The notes: generated by a model not told the origin, from the letters alone. A DNA stretch of 64,000 bases from Monodelphis domestica (GCF_027887165.1 NC_077227.1:77520488-77584487), one strand, 5' to 3'; positions 33,640 to 44,381 are shown, numbered from the stretch's first letter. Made by a program: numbers and translations.

Positions 33640-33755
33640 GCTATCAGACTTTAAGTTCATGTGGCCAGAGATGATACACCTCTCCCAGAGTTTGGAAATC
33701 TATTATGCACATAGTAGGTGCTTAATCAATGTTTGTTGAATTGAATTAACTTATT
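33640..33755 (+). mobile_element. L2 3' end
   Basis: gctatcagactttaagttca, then cacatagtaggtgcttaatc and aatgtttgttgaattgaatt. Confidence 0.7.
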
Positions 33756-33837
33756 TACTATTACAACAACCTGGCATTATAGAGATGGTGTTAAATGGTT
33801 ATATCTATTTCATATACAAGGAAACTAAACTTCAGGG

Positions 33838-33935
33838 TTACTGTGGAAAGAATACTGATTCTGGAGTGACAAGACCTGGGTTCAAATTCCTTCCCTGATA
33901 TTAATGGAGCATGGTATGTTGCAACTCATCAGTCC
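33838..33935 (+). mobile_element. MIR-type SINE scrap
   Basis: ctgtggaaagaatactgatt, gacaagacctgggttcaaat: head only. Confidence 0.5.
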
Positions 33936-33944
33936 TTAGCCTCT

Positions 33945-34320
33945 TCTTAAAACAGAGCTAATGGCTCTAATCAATACGGCAATCCAAGACACTTCCAAAG
34001 AACTCATGAGTGGATAGAGTGCTGGGCCTGGAGACAGAAAGACAAATCCAAATCCCACCGCAGAAACTAGTTATGTGACCCTGGGCAAGTCACTTCACCT
34101 TTTTTGCCTCAGTTGCCTCATCTGTAAAATGAGCTGGAAAAAGAAATGGCAAACCACTCTAGTACCTTTGCCAAGAAAACCCCAAATGGAATCACCAAGT
34201 CAGACTAGACTGAAAAACAACATGATGAAAAATGCTATCCATCATTAGAGAGAGAACTGATGAACTCTGGGTGCAGATTGAAATGTACTTTTTTCACTTT
34301 CCAAAAAGAAACCAATAAAT
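33945..34320 (+). mobile_element. L1 3' fragment split by a Mar1 SINE
   Basis: Left part: aatccaagacacttccaaag then aactcatga. Right part: catgatgaaaaatgctatcc, gagagaactgatgaactctg, gtgcagattgaaatgtactt. Removing the SINE restores the normal L1 wording. Confidence 0.75.
34010..34220 (+). mobile_element. Mar1-type SINE inside L1 3' end
   Basis: gtggatagagtgctgggcct, gtgaccctgggcaagtcact, ccaagaaaaccccaaatgg, tgaaaaacaa. The junctions repeat catga-type bases. Confidence 0.85.
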
Positions 34321-34330
34321 AACTAAAGCA

Positions 34331-35283
34331 GAGCTAAGAGCAAAAGAGGTACAAATCCTACCTCTGGTCAGTGAAGAGAAACCAAGAACCTCTGGCATAT
34401 TTTACCTCTCTCAGGCTGTAGACGGGGCTGTAAGGCAATAGCTCAAACTGCCCCCAAGTTCAGTTGTCCTCCAATAAGTTCCAAGAATTTGAACCACCTT
34501 TTTCTTCAGCCAATCATCAAAGCAATTTTCCAATCAGCAGGTTCCCAGAACAGCTGCTGAAGCCCTTCCTGCTGGTGTTTTTATACTCTTCTTCTTCACA
34601 GTTAGATTTTCCTCTGCTCTCAGTGCCTGAAATCAGATCCTCCTTGTGGCCAGTGAACTCACCTTTCCCTTATGATGCAAAACTTAAGAAATCAACCTTT
34701 TTCTCAGCTATGAACCAACAGTCCTTATTTAGTCTCCTGGAAGACTCCAGACAGTTTTTGACTTGCCCTTTTGTCAGTTAACCTCTCAAACTCTAGAAGC
34801 AGTCACATGCAAATGAGTCGATGGACCACAATGCTCTGCAACTTCAGTTATTTCTCTGCCTTCAATAGATTCTCTAAGCAATTCATCTGAGTGTCAGTTT
34901 TCTCACCAATCTTCCCAACAGTCGCTGCCACTTATTCACATTTTATATGAGAAAAATGTTTCTTTACACATGGGTTTTATCAGTTTTTTATGCATGAAAA
35001 ATTCTTTTTCTGCCTCTTTCAGCAACCAAACTGTTCACATATGAAAATATATAAATATCTTATAATGTGTGATTTTAGGTAAGTCACTTAAACTCTTGGC
35101 GCCTCTGTTTTGTTCTATATAATTTAACCTAGATTATATTGTTCATAAGTGGTGGGATCAGAACTTGAACCCAAGTTTCTGGCTCTAAGTCAAATGATCT
35201 TTTTACTGTACCACATAATTAACTCATTCCTTAATAAACCTACTCCATGGAGTCAAGAAGGCAATAGTTTCATTTCTGTCTTT
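34331..35283. other. Stretch with no recognised element
   Basis: Open frames are short (105 codons at most, 34464-34781) and show no family signature. I see no gene. Confidence 0.45.
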
Positions 35284-35284
35284 G

Positions 35285-35893
35285 TAGCCACTGAATAACA
35301 GAATTTTCAAGTTGGAAAAGACCTCAGTGGCCACCCATTCCAACTCATTCATGAGTAGAATTCTCATTATAATATACCTATCAAGTATATTAAGTTCAAA
35401 GGGAACTCACCATCTCTGAGTCAGTCCATTCTACTCTTAGCCCTAATTGTTAGGAAGTTTTTCTTGACATCAAGCCCATATTTGCTCCTTTGCTACACAT
35501 TTGCTCTACAATTTCTATACATTACTCCTTTTTCTGTCTTGTAGGGCCAAATGAACAAGCATGAGTCCATATGCCAACCCTTCAAAACTTTAAGAGTGTC
35601 CTCTTATTCTCCATGAGTTTTCTCCAGGCAAAATATCTCCACTTCCTCCATTCAGTACTTCCATGATCTGAATAAAGACCCTTCACCCTCTTGGTCACCC
35701 TCTTCTCGATGCTTTCTGGTTTGTTAATGGCTTACTTAAACTGTGGTACCCAGAACTCCAGGATGATTTGACCAGGGCCAAGTAGAGAGGACTATCAGCT
35801 CTCTCTTACTGAAAGCCATGCCTCATGATACATTTGCTTTTAGCTTTCTTGGCTCCCACATAACACACCTGACTCCTAACGAGCATGCAGTCC
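35285..35893 (-). mobile_element. CR1/L3 remnant, 3' portion
   Basis: On the + strand it begins at the reversed terminus (acagaattttcaagttggaa) and runs through taggaagtttttcttgacat, ttggtcaccctcttctcgat, gtggtacccagaactccagg and ttggctcccacataaca to gagcatgcagtcca. Confidence 0.78.
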
Positions 35894-35944
35894 AGTACTG
35901 AGCCCGGTGCCTTATACAGAGTAGACAATGAAGTTTATTTAATT

Positions 35945-36110
35945 GAATTCTAGATCAAGAAAAGACCTGAAAGATCTAGGCCAAACCCCTCATTTTGTAT
36001 ATAAAGAAACTGAAATTGCCATGTACCCAAGATCTCACAGAAACTCAGCTTGGCGTGGAGTCCCATGCTTTTTATCTTGACCTCTCTTCTGTACTTTTTC
36101 AGCTGTACCG
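35945..36110 (-). mobile_element. MIR-type SINE remnant
   Basis: aaaagacctgaaagatctag, ataaagaaactgaaattgcc, acccaagatctcacagaaac. An L2-like tail (gtagacaatgaagtttattt) lies just before it. Confidence 0.5.
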
Positions 36111-36129
36111 TTGAGACTTCATAAAGTCA

Positions 36130-36680
36130 TTCCTTTGTTCACTAAACATTTATTAAACATCTAGTGTATGCAAAACACCAGGTGCTAGACCTGGCATGCG
36201 GTAGATTACAAAGATGGGCAGCTAGCTGGCAGCAGAGACCTGGGATCCAACAACAATAACAAATCCCTTGTCCTCAAGGGGCTTAAAGTTTATTGGTGCC
36301 GAGAAGATCTGCATCCAAATTAGAATCTAAGTGCACAAGACAGTTACAATTAATGTATAATCAGAAGAAAAACAACTGCTTGATCACATGGTTCAATGGG
36401 GATATGATTGGGGATGTAGACTCTAAATGATCATACTAGTGCAAATATGAATAACATGGAAATAGGTTCTGATCAATGACATGTAAAATCCAATGGAACT
36501 GATAGTTGGTCATGGGAGAGGGGAGGGAAAGAACACATGTAACCATGGAAAAATATTCCAAATTAAATGAATAAAACAAATAAATAATGTACAATGAGTT
36601 CAAATTTAAGAGGTCACTTTTGTCAGGGAAGAACAAAGAAAACTTCCTTTAGGACACAGCACTTGAGCCAAGCTGGGATT
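36130..36680 (+). repeat. D repeat split by an L1 3' end
   Basis: Left: cactaaacatttattaaaca, ttgtcctcaaggggcttaaa. Right, after 36592: agaacaaagaaaacttcctt, cttgagccaagctgggatt. Confidence 0.55.
36363..36592 (+). mobile_element. L1 3' UTR inside D repeat
   Basis: agaagaaaaacaactgcttg, gggatatgattggggatgta, aacatggaaataggttctga, ggtcatgggagaggggaggg and the tail ttaaatgaataaaacaaata. Confidence 0.65.
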
Positions 36681-36730
36681 GGGTAGACTACTTCTACTTT
36701 TGTCTTCCTTATTTGGCAAGTAGATGAGTG

Positions 36731-37140
36731 ACAAGCATTTATTACATATTTATTATGTCCTGGGCACTGTGTTATGTGATGGAGATACAAATATAAGCAA
36801 AAAGAAATAGAGTTAGGGACATCTAGGTGGCTCAGGACTGGATATGGAAGGTTGTAGGTTCAAATATGGCCTTAGATACTTGTCAATTGTGTGATCCTTG
36901 GCATGTCATTTAACTCTCATTGCCTAGCCCTTACCGCTGCTCTTCTGCCTTGGAACCAATATATGGTATTGATTCTAAGACAGAATTTAAAGATTAAAAA
37001 AAGAAAAGGAATAGTCTCTGTGCTTATTAAGGAGATTATGTTCTTATGGGGAATGGCAACATATAAAAGGGAGCTGAAAAGGAGAAAAGGAATAGTGGCA
37101 AAATCCATTGCCAGAAGCAGAACCAGAGCTAAGAGGAAAT
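36731..37140 (+). repeat. D repeat 5' segment split by a SINE-A
   Basis: acaagcatttattacatatt, gggcactgtgttatgtgatg, ggagatacaaatataagc; after the SINE: tctgtgcttattaaggagat, tatgttcttatggggaatg. Confidence 0.6.
36814..36997 (+). mobile_element. SINE-A inside D repeat
   Basis: ggacatctaggtggctcagg, tcattgcctagcccttaccg, tggaaccaatatatggtatt. Flanking repeat aaaagaaatag (left) and aaaaggaatag (right). Confidence 0.85.
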
Positions 37141-37249
37141 GAAAGATGCTGTCTTTATTCCCTCCCCAATTTGGAAACCCTGAAAAAAAGTTAAGCAATG
37201 GGAGATGGGGGCTAATAGAGGCATATTCCAGGCTAAGAAGGTCCTAGGT

Positions 37250-37472
37250 CAGCGATGGCAAACCTTTTAGAGACCAAGAGCACAAGCTGCAACCCTCACA
37301 CCACATGTGAGCCACCCCCACCCCCACCTTACCTCAGGCAAGGGAAGGAGGAAGCTCTCTCACTGGGCTACTGGGCAGGGAGGTGGGTGATGTGAGAACT
37401 ATCCTCAGGTGTATGGAGAGAGGGAAGGGAGGAGCCCCCTCCAGCACACGTGCCATGGGTTTGCCAACATGG
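37250..37472 (+). mobile_element. Complete non-autonomous hAT element (223 bp) with 8-bp target duplication
   Basis: The left end cagcgatggcaaacc and right end ggtttgccaacatgg are inverted repeats. The flanks are tcctaggt (37242-37249) and ccttaggt (37473-37480), an 8-bp duplication with two changes, the length hAT transposases make. It has no coding capacity, so it would have been moved by an autonomous relative. Confidence 0.78.
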
Positions 37473-37480
37473 CCTTAGGT

Positions 37481-37619
37481 ATTGTGGGAAGTTCTAGTAA
37501 GAAGAGGCAACTGTAGCATCCGTACTGCTATTCTTCATTGGCTTAAGCCAGGTTTCAGGGGCAAGGACAAAGTAAGATCAGTTCATTCTCACTGGAATCC
37601 TGTCATAGCTTCAGGGAAG
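37481..37619. other. Spacer between two DNA transposons
   Basis: I see nothing assignable. Confidence 0.4.
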
Positions 37620-38200
37620 TGGTAAGAGATTTGAGATACATCCCTTTGGTAGGTAGAAACAGTCTCTGAACTTCCTTGACAACTGTGCCAAAGTAGTATC
37701 TCATTTTATATGAACTCAACACACATAAATTCAGGTTTACATGATTGGCAATCAAAAATATTAGTGCAGAAAAATACATAAAATACACTGTAAAAATATA
37801 TGTGCTGAAGCTATACCATTTTCTGAAATGACACAAAGTCTTGCAGCAGTTTGCCCAATCATGCTCATTCTCACTCTGGGTAGCATTAGTGTGAGTCATT
37901 GCGTCGTTTTGCACTGAACATGAGCTCCAGCATCAGTCTTTGTCCAGAGTTCTCCTTTGTAACGAGCATCAGAGTCAGAGCAGTGCTTCTCTTTGTTTCA
38001 TTAATACTATTTAGTTATTAATAGTGGCCCCCAAGTACAAGAGTAGTGATGTTGGTAGCTCTGACAAGCCTAAGAAAAGTCATGGAGTGCGTAGGTGTGT
38101 TTGCCCAAGGGTTCACTATTATGCACATGTTCAGCTTCTGTGAAGAGTCTTGGAACTTATTGGTCACATAAAACAAGCTACTGCTATACTTAAATAACAT
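37620..38200 (+). mobile_element. Tigger-like (pogo) DNA transposon fragment with transposase N-terminus
   Basis: From 38024 the + strand reads VAPKYKSSDVGSSDKPKKS, close to the start of Tigger/jerky-type transposases (from memory MGPKCKSSDAGNSDMPKRS). The usual ATG is GTG here. The leader before it (gtttcattaatactatttag, ttattaatagtggccc) also fits the Tigger leader. The homology fades after about 38110, so the helix-turn-helix and DDE domains are not seen. The outer limits are approximate. Confidence 0.65.
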
Positions 38201-38424
38201 CTATTCCATTCCCCTAAACATCTTCCTGCTCAGGCTTTTGGTGGAGTGGCTCTTAATGCCTTCTGGGAATTTGGTCGTATGGTCTATTGTAAATGGACAA
38301 TATGGGCATACAGTAGTTCACAAAGGCTTCAAAACTGCTCTCCCTAAAGTTACAAACCATCTGTTAATGGCCATGTATGAGGGTCTTTGCTCATCCTTCT
38401 CAGCTTATCAGATGCATTGGCCTT

Positions 38425-38624
38425 TTCTTTTTTTAAAAAACCTTTACTTTCCATCTTAAAATCAATACTAAATATGGATTCCAGGGCAAAGGAGTGGCAA
38501 AGACTAGACAATTGAAGTTAAATGACTTGCCCAGGGTCACACAGCTAGGAAATGTCTGAGGCCAGATCTGAACTCAAGATCTCCTGTCTCTAAGCCTGAC
38601 TCTCTACTAAGTCACCTAAGTGCC
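38425..38624 (-). mobile_element. SINE-A
   Basis: tttaaaaaacctttactttc, acttgcccagggtcacacag, cctgtctctaagcctgact. The flanks share tgcattg (38411 and 38626). Confidence 0.88.
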
Positions 38625-39332
38625 CTTGCATTGAACTTTGCTAACCAACCTTTTTTCCTGGATGCTCTGTATTCCCTGGCTTTTTGTAACATTACTCCCA
38701 CCTGGGTCTCACCCTATCTGGTTCATTGGTCCTTTTCCTTCTCCATCTCCTTTACTGGTATGTATCATCCATATCATGCCCCTTAATAGTAGGTATTCCC
38801 CATTGTTCTGTCTTAAATCTTCTTTTCTTTCTTTACACTTTCCCTTGGTGACTTCACGAGCTCCCCATGCTTAGTTATCATCTTTATGGAGATGACTCAC
38901 AGATCTATAGATTCAGCTCTCGTCTCTCCCCTGAGCTTCAGTCTCACATCACCAATTGCCTATTGGATATTTCAAATGGGATGGGCTAGAAATCTCTCAA
39001 ACTCGCTATGTCCAATACGGAAGTCATTCTCTTTCCCCAAAAAACTTTCTTCCAAACTATCCCATTTCTTTGAGAGCATCATCATCCTACCAATCTCTCA
39101 GGTTCATAACCTTGGCATTATCATTAAGTCTTCACTTGCCCTCACCTCACATATCCAATCAGTTGCCATGTTTTGTTTCTACGTCTTGTGTGTGACATGT
39201 TCTCTCTATTCACACAGATAGCACCTTCAAGCCTACATTGCCTCTTACTTAGATTGTTGTAATAGTCTCCTACTTGTATTTTTTCTTCCCTACTCTAGTA
39301 CAGTCCCCATATTGCTGTCAAAGTGATTTTTT

Positions 39333-39526
39333 AAACCCTTACCTTCTGCCTTAGAATCAATATTATCTATTGGTTCCAAGGCAGAAGAGTGGTAAGAACT
39401 AGGCAATAGGGGTTAAGTGACTTGCCAAGGGTCACACAGCTAGGAAGTATCTGAGGTTAGATTTGAACCCAAGACCTCCCATCTCTAGGCCTGGCTCTCC
39501 ATCCACTGAGCTACCCAGCTGCCCCT
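39333..39526 (-). mobile_element. SINE-A inside L2, exact target duplication
   Basis: Flanks tcaaagtgatttttt at 39318-39332 and 39527-39541 are identical, and the L2 text reads across them. Confidence 0.94.
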
Positions 39527-39737
39527 TCAAAGTGATTTTTTTAAAGCTTAGATCTGACCATATTACTCCCCTACTTAGCCAACTCCATTGGCTCACAATC
39601 GTATCTAAAATCAAATATAGACTCTTCTGTTTAGCTTATAAAGCCCTTCACAACTTGGCACTGAGCTATCTTTCTAACCTCATTGGATAGTATTCTCCAT
39701 TCTAAACTCCAAAATCCAGCCAAACTGACTTTTTTGT

Positions 39738-39966
39738 TCTTTCACAGTGGATAGAGCATTTGGCCTGGAATTTTGAAAGACCTTGAGTTCAAATCTGGCC
39801 ACACACCAGCAGTGTGACCCTAGGCAAATCCCTTAGCCCTGTTTACTTCAGTTTCTTCATCTGTAAAATAAGCCAGAGAAAGAAATGGCCACCCATGCCA
39901 GGATCTTTGTCATGAAAGCCCCCCAAAGGGTCAGACATGACTGAAAAACAACTAGACAACAACAGT
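39738..39966 (+). mobile_element. Mar1-type SINE inside L2
   Basis: cacagtggatagagcatttg, gtgtgaccctaggcaaatcc, gtaaaataagccagagaaag, gacatgactgaaaaacaact. Confidence 0.82.
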
Positions 39967-39997
39967 CTTCAATATACAGCTCAGGTACCACCTTCTA

Positions 39998-40216
39998 CAT
40001 CAATGGTGTCAAACTCATAAAATCAGGAGCCCCTATACTAGACCAAAGGATTCCTGCAGGCTGCATATTGACTTAGAAAACCACATACTAACATTTTCTG
40101 TGTTCTATTGTGTTTTTGTTTATTTTATTAAATTATTACCAATTACATTTTAATCTGTTCTAGCCCACTGAGGAATGTTGCAGGTGACCATACTGCCTGG
40201 AGTGTTTGCTAACATG
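39998..40216 (+). mobile_element. Probable non-autonomous hAT element inside L2
   Basis: It opens caatggtgtcaaactc and contains gattcctgcaggctgcatat and acatactaacattttctgtg, wording of a dispersed hAT-like marsupial element. The right end (gtgttgcaggtgacc-like) is decayed. L2 text lies on both sides. Confidence 0.5.
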
Positions 40217-40455
40217 AATCCTGTCTTGTACCCTATTTTGGCTTTAACTACTTTGTATTTATTTTCTATTTCTTTTGTATATGTTTAGATTTGTGGGTAA
40301 TTATTTATGTGTGTGCATATATATGTATATATTGGTTGTCTCCCATGTTAGAATGTAACTTCCTTGTCAATAGGAATTGTTTCATTCTTTGTACTTGTAT
40401 CCACAGTGCCTGACACATAGTAGGTGCTTAAAAATGCTTATTGATTGCTTGATGA

Positions 40456-41179
40456 TTTTCTTTTCTTCCCCCAATCATCCCTTTTTCCTTATACTCCTCC
40501 ACAAGTGTTCTAGTATTCAATTTCTCTGGCCTGGGGGGCCTTTTCTCCCCCCAAGAAATTGTACTTGACTTTTGTGTATTTGAGTTTATCATCTTGTCGC
40601 TATATACAAGAAAACTGAGGCACAAAGAAAGATTAATGCAGTAGGTCAGTAGACGCTCTTGACATCTCACTAGATTTCATATTTTCTCCCAACATCACTT
40701 TCCCTTTTTAAGTTTAATATCCATTTCCTCCTTATCCTTTTCTTGTTAGTGCATCTTTATATTCATAACCTCCCCATCAAATTCTTGAACAGCTACATAA
40801 TCTCACCTGTATAGGCATTCCCTCTATAGGTATACACCATTCACCTTTCTTTCGATTATTTTGATCCACTCCTTCCATTATTCCTTCCCAGAGAATTTAT
40901 CTACAGTATCAAAGAACTTCTGAGTCTTCTAATTTTCAGTGGAGATGGTTCGATTTTTTTTTCTGTAGTGTATCAGCTTGTTCTTTGTTGGGTGGAGATC
41001 ATGCATTTTGAGCCCTAACAGTTAAATTCAAGTGTGTAGATTATCTAAAATTGTATAATTCATAACATCTTCCTAGCACTCATAGAAATTTCACCAATAA
41101 ATCTATAACTATTTGGGCATCTGTTATCCATATAGTGCCAGCTTCATGTACCTATCTATTCCTGTGCCCTAAGCAGGAA
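40456..41179. other. Stretch with no recognised element
   Basis: I see nothing assignable. Confidence 0.45.
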
Positions 41180-41193
41180 TTGGGTCATAGATT

Positions 41194-41395
41194 GAAAAAA
41201 AAAACAATCTTATCTTCTGTATTAGAGTTAATACTGTGTGTTGGTTCCAAGGCAGAAGAGTGGTAAAGGCTAGGCAACAGGGGTAAGTGACTTGCCCAGG
41301 GTCACACAGCTAGGAAATATCTGAGGTCAGATTTTAACCTAGGAATTCCCTTCTCTAGGCCTGGTTCTCAAACCACTGAGCTACCCAGCTGCCCC
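41194..41395 (-). mobile_element. SINE-A with 14-bp target duplication
   Basis: Flanks ttgggtcatagatt (41180-41193) and ttgggtcatcgatt (41396-41409) differ at one base. Confidence 0.92.
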
Positions 41396-41409
41396 TTGGG
41401 TCATCGATT

Positions 41410-41570
41410 TTGGAAGGGACTTCCTTAGTCCAACTTCCTTGTTCAAAAGATGAGGTTCAGCAAAGAAATATGACCTGCCCGGGGTCATCCAGCTAATAAT
41501 TAGCCAAGCTGAAATTCAAACCCAGGTCTTTTCCTTCCAAATCCAGTGCTCTCTTAGGTAGAGAATGTTT
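41410..41570 (-). mobile_element. MIR-type SINE remnant
   Basis: tggaagggacttccttagtc, gaggttcagcaaagaaatat, tgacctgcccggggtcatcc, attcaaacccaggtcttttc. Confidence 0.6.
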
Positions 41571-42237
41571 TTCTATCCTACCTTTATCTATTGCCTCTTG
41601 GCAGTTTCTGTGTTCAGTCTCTGCATTCTCACTACCCTCCTGGAAAGATAACTATGTGGGTGGACCTAGCTTTCAGCAAGTAGGATATAATAACATTTTG
41701 GACTTGTATACAATCTCTATTTTCAGAGTTTGGGCAACTGAGTTGTAAGAGAGCAAGTTTCCCCAGGGTGCATGAAAAATCCGTAGAGGAAGCAAGCCAA
41801 ATCTCTGAAATGGGAAATAGAATAATACAGAGATGCCACGTGCCAGATACACTCCTAAAAGGTGTCTGTGAATCAAACTTTTATAAAGCAATCATTTAAA
41901 ATGCACTAGGAGAATTTGCTAAAGGTATCTACTCATGAATCTTTTGGTAATGTAATGAATCACCCTCTTGTTTGTATTTTGTGTAAATCCAAGTCTATAA
42001 ATATTTGTTGAATGTGGATTGTAGTGGACAATTGCACTGGGAGAACTCAGTAACAGGCATGCTTCCATCCCTATTTTCTTTTCTTCTCTTTTCATGGGCC
42101 CAATGAAAGTTCTTTAGATCATCGGGTCTGTGATCTCTGCTGAAAACCAATGAAATGTTAATGCTATTGGAATTATTAAACCACCTCTACAGCTTATTAG
42201 AAGACCTAGAAGCTTTAATTGGTTCCATGAAAACTGA
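41571..42237. other. Stretch with no recognised element
   Basis: I see nothing assignable. Confidence 0.45.
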
Positions 42238-42425
42238 GTTCAATTCAGTCAGTTTTTATTAAATGCCTATTATGTATAGGGCACTGTGCTAGATGGTGGG
42301 GATACAAAGAAAATAACAAGTCAATTTCTGTCCTTGAGGAGCTTACATGGCAATGAGCAGAATGCCATAACAAGTCAGCTCCATAGGACAAATGTTAGAA
42401 ATGAGTGATTGGTTGAAAACATTAT
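42238..42425 (+). repeat. D repeat, 5' segment
   Basis: The cleanest opening in the window: agtttttattaaatgcctat, gggcactgtgctagatggtg, gggatacaaagaaaataaca, tccttgaggagcttacatgg. Confidence 0.65.
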
Positions 42426-42427
42426 AG

Positions 42428-42615
42428 CAGAGGAAGCTAGGTGGCTCAGAGGATAGAGAGCCAAGCCTGGAGATAGGAAGTCCTAGGTTCAACTCTAACC
42501 TCAGAAACTTCCTGGCTGTATGACCCTAGGCAAGTCACTTAACCCAAATTATTAGCCCTTACTGCTCTTTTGCCTTGGAAGTGGTACTTGGTAATAGCTT
42601 TTTTTTTTTTTTAAG
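42428..42615 (+). mobile_element. SINE-A with aberrant 3' end
   Basis: Head gaggaagctaggtggctcag and core tatgaccctaggcaagtcac are normal. The tail reads ttggaagtggtacttggtaa and then a 15-base T-run instead of the usual ttaaaa end. Confidence 0.8.
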
Positions 42616-42654
42616 GAAAAAAATTATGGGAAAGGATTTGATTTCATATAAGGA

Positions 42655-42835
42655 GCTAGAGCCGCAAGGACACAAGAGGTCACCCAACACAACTCTCTTG
42701 TTTTACAGATGAGGAAACTGAGACTTGGGTAAATAATGTGACTTATCTAATATCACATGAGTAGCAAGTGACAGAGCTAGGGATTGAAACTTGAATCCTC
42801 TGACTCCAAATCCAGTGTTCTGTCCATCAATAATG
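42655..42835 (-). mobile_element. MIR-type SINE remnant
   Basis: gaggtcacccaacacaactc, tacagatgaggaaactgaga, agcaagtgacagagctaggg, aatcctctgactccaaatcc. Confidence 0.65.
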
Positions 42836-43089
42836 TTGAAATTGTGTCATTGGTTAGGACAATGTTAGCTGAGATCTGATCACAGAACAGAAAGTTGTTA
42901 GTCCAAGGGATTTGGCTAAGGACAAATTTATAGGCTTTGAAGACTGATTGGATGTAGGAGATAAGAAAGAAAGAAGAGTAAAAGATTTTTAAAGTTTCAA
43001 GACTGAATTATAGCAAAAATAATGGCTTGATTAGCAGAAAAGGGGAAGTTGGGGATTGGTTTGGGAAGAATGATTTCTCCGTATACCAT

Positions 43090-43525
43090 CCTTTCTCAAA
43101 ATATGACCTGGGAGGGGGCAGCTGGGTGGATCAGTGGATTGAGAGCCAGGTCTAGAGTTGGGAAGTCCTAGATTCAAATTTGACCTCAGAAACTTCCTAG
43201 CTGTATGATCCTGGGCAAGTCACTTAACCCACATTGCCTAGCCCTTACCACTCTTCTGCCTTGGAATCAATACAAGTGACAGAAGTTAAGGGTTTAAAAA
43301 ATAAGACCTGGGAACCCCTCAGAGTCTCTGAGGCCATTTAAGTCAGAGGAGTCTTTAGAGTCAAAACCATTTTCATAATAATACTCAGACATTTTAATTT
43401 TTAATATGGTAATGTTGATGATATAATCCATATAAAGAAAAACTCTTTGTGGAGTCCTTGGAGTCCTCAATTTTAAGAATGCAAAAGGGCCCAGAGATCA
43501 GAAAGTCTGGGAATTTCTGCTTTTG
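43090..43525 (-). mobile_element. hAT (Charlie-type) non-autonomous element
   Basis: Words of a mammal-wide Charlie-type element: ctctgaggccatttaagtca, aaccattttcataataatac, then ctctttgtggagtccttgga and atcagaaagtctgggaattt at the other end. The ends ctttctcaaaata and gggaatttctgc resemble decayed inverted repeats. Confidence 0.6.
43114..43298 (+). mobile_element. SINE-A inside the hAT element, 15-bp target duplication
   Basis: Flanks aaatatgacctggga (43099-43113) and aaataagacctggga (43299-43313), one difference. Confidence 0.93.
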
Positions 43526-44080
43526 ACCATGTCGAATGTGAAGTGATGATGGGACATTGAGATGGAGATGTACAGCAGGTGCTTAGAAATGCAGGTCTTG
43601 AGGTCAGGAAGAAGGCAAAAGAATTTGAGATTTTCTAAGGTCAGTAGGGAGCTAATGAATTTTTGAGCAGAGTAACATGGCTAGTTCTTAATAAAGAATA
43701 AAAAAGTTCTTTTGGAAATGGCATCAATGATGGATTTGAGTCAAATTGGATGGAGATCTGTTGTTGAGAGCCCCAGAGATATGTCCTTAGTCTTCTGTAA
43801 TTCAACATTTTTATCAATGACTTGTGAAAAAGGCATGCTTGTCAAATTTCCAGCTGGACACTGTGCTGGGAGGGATAGTTAATATGTAAGATTACAGTCA
43901 GCCTCCAAAAAAAAATCTCACCAGGCTAGAATGATGGGCCAAATCTAATAAAGGTAAATGTAATAGGGATAAATGCAAAATTGTTTAACTTGCACAGTTG
44001 ATTTTTTTTTTTGAACCAAAGAACTGGATTGGAGAGAAGGGGACCTGGCTATAATGCATTTCATGTGATAAAGATCTGGA

Positions 44081-44290
44081 TTTTTTAAAATTTAAAATCA
44101 TTGCCTTCTGTCTTAGAATTGATACTAAGTATTGGTTCCAAGGCAAAAGAGTGGTAAAGGGTAAGTAACTGGGGTTCAGTGACTTGCCCAGGGTCATACA
44201 GCCAGGAAGAAGTGGCTAAAACCTCATTTGAACCCATGGCCTCCTGTCTCTAGGCCTGGCTCTCTATCCAATGAGTCACTTAGATACCCC
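44081..44290 (-). mobile_element. SINE-A inside CR1/L3
   Basis: Complete reverse copy; flanks aaagatctgga (44070-44080) and aaagatctggga (from 44291). Confidence 0.92.
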
Positions 44291-44351
44291 AAAGATCTGG
44301 GAATTTTAGTGGACATAAAGTTTAGGAAGAGTCAGCAGTAAGAGATAATTA

Positions 44352-44381
44352 TCATCGTTGTCGTCATCATCATCATCATCT
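44352..44381. repeat. (ATC)n microsatellite
   Basis: Short run of cgt and cat units between the CR1/L3 and an L2 scrap. Confidence 0.85.

Larger units (their letters stand above)
38640..40455 (+). mobile_element. Long L2 LINE remnant broken by three insertions
   Basis: Segments in order: tttatggagatgactcacag and catatccaatcagttgccat (reverse-transcriptase region), ttagattgttgtaatagtct, then after a SINE-A tagatctgaccatattactc and aagcccttcacaacttggca, after a Mar1 SINE tacagctcaggtaccacctt, and after a hAT element cagtgcctgacacatagtag with ttgattgcttga at the 3' end. It is about 1.2 kb of L2 once the inserts are set aside. The frame is not open. Confidence 0.82.
42900..43745 (+). repeat. D repeat carrying a hAT element that carries a SINE-A
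   Basis: Left part: ggctttgaagactgattgga, tgtaggagataagaaagaaa. Right part from 43530: gatgggacattgagatggag, gggagctaatgaatttttga, gcagagtaacatggctag. Confidence 0.5.
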
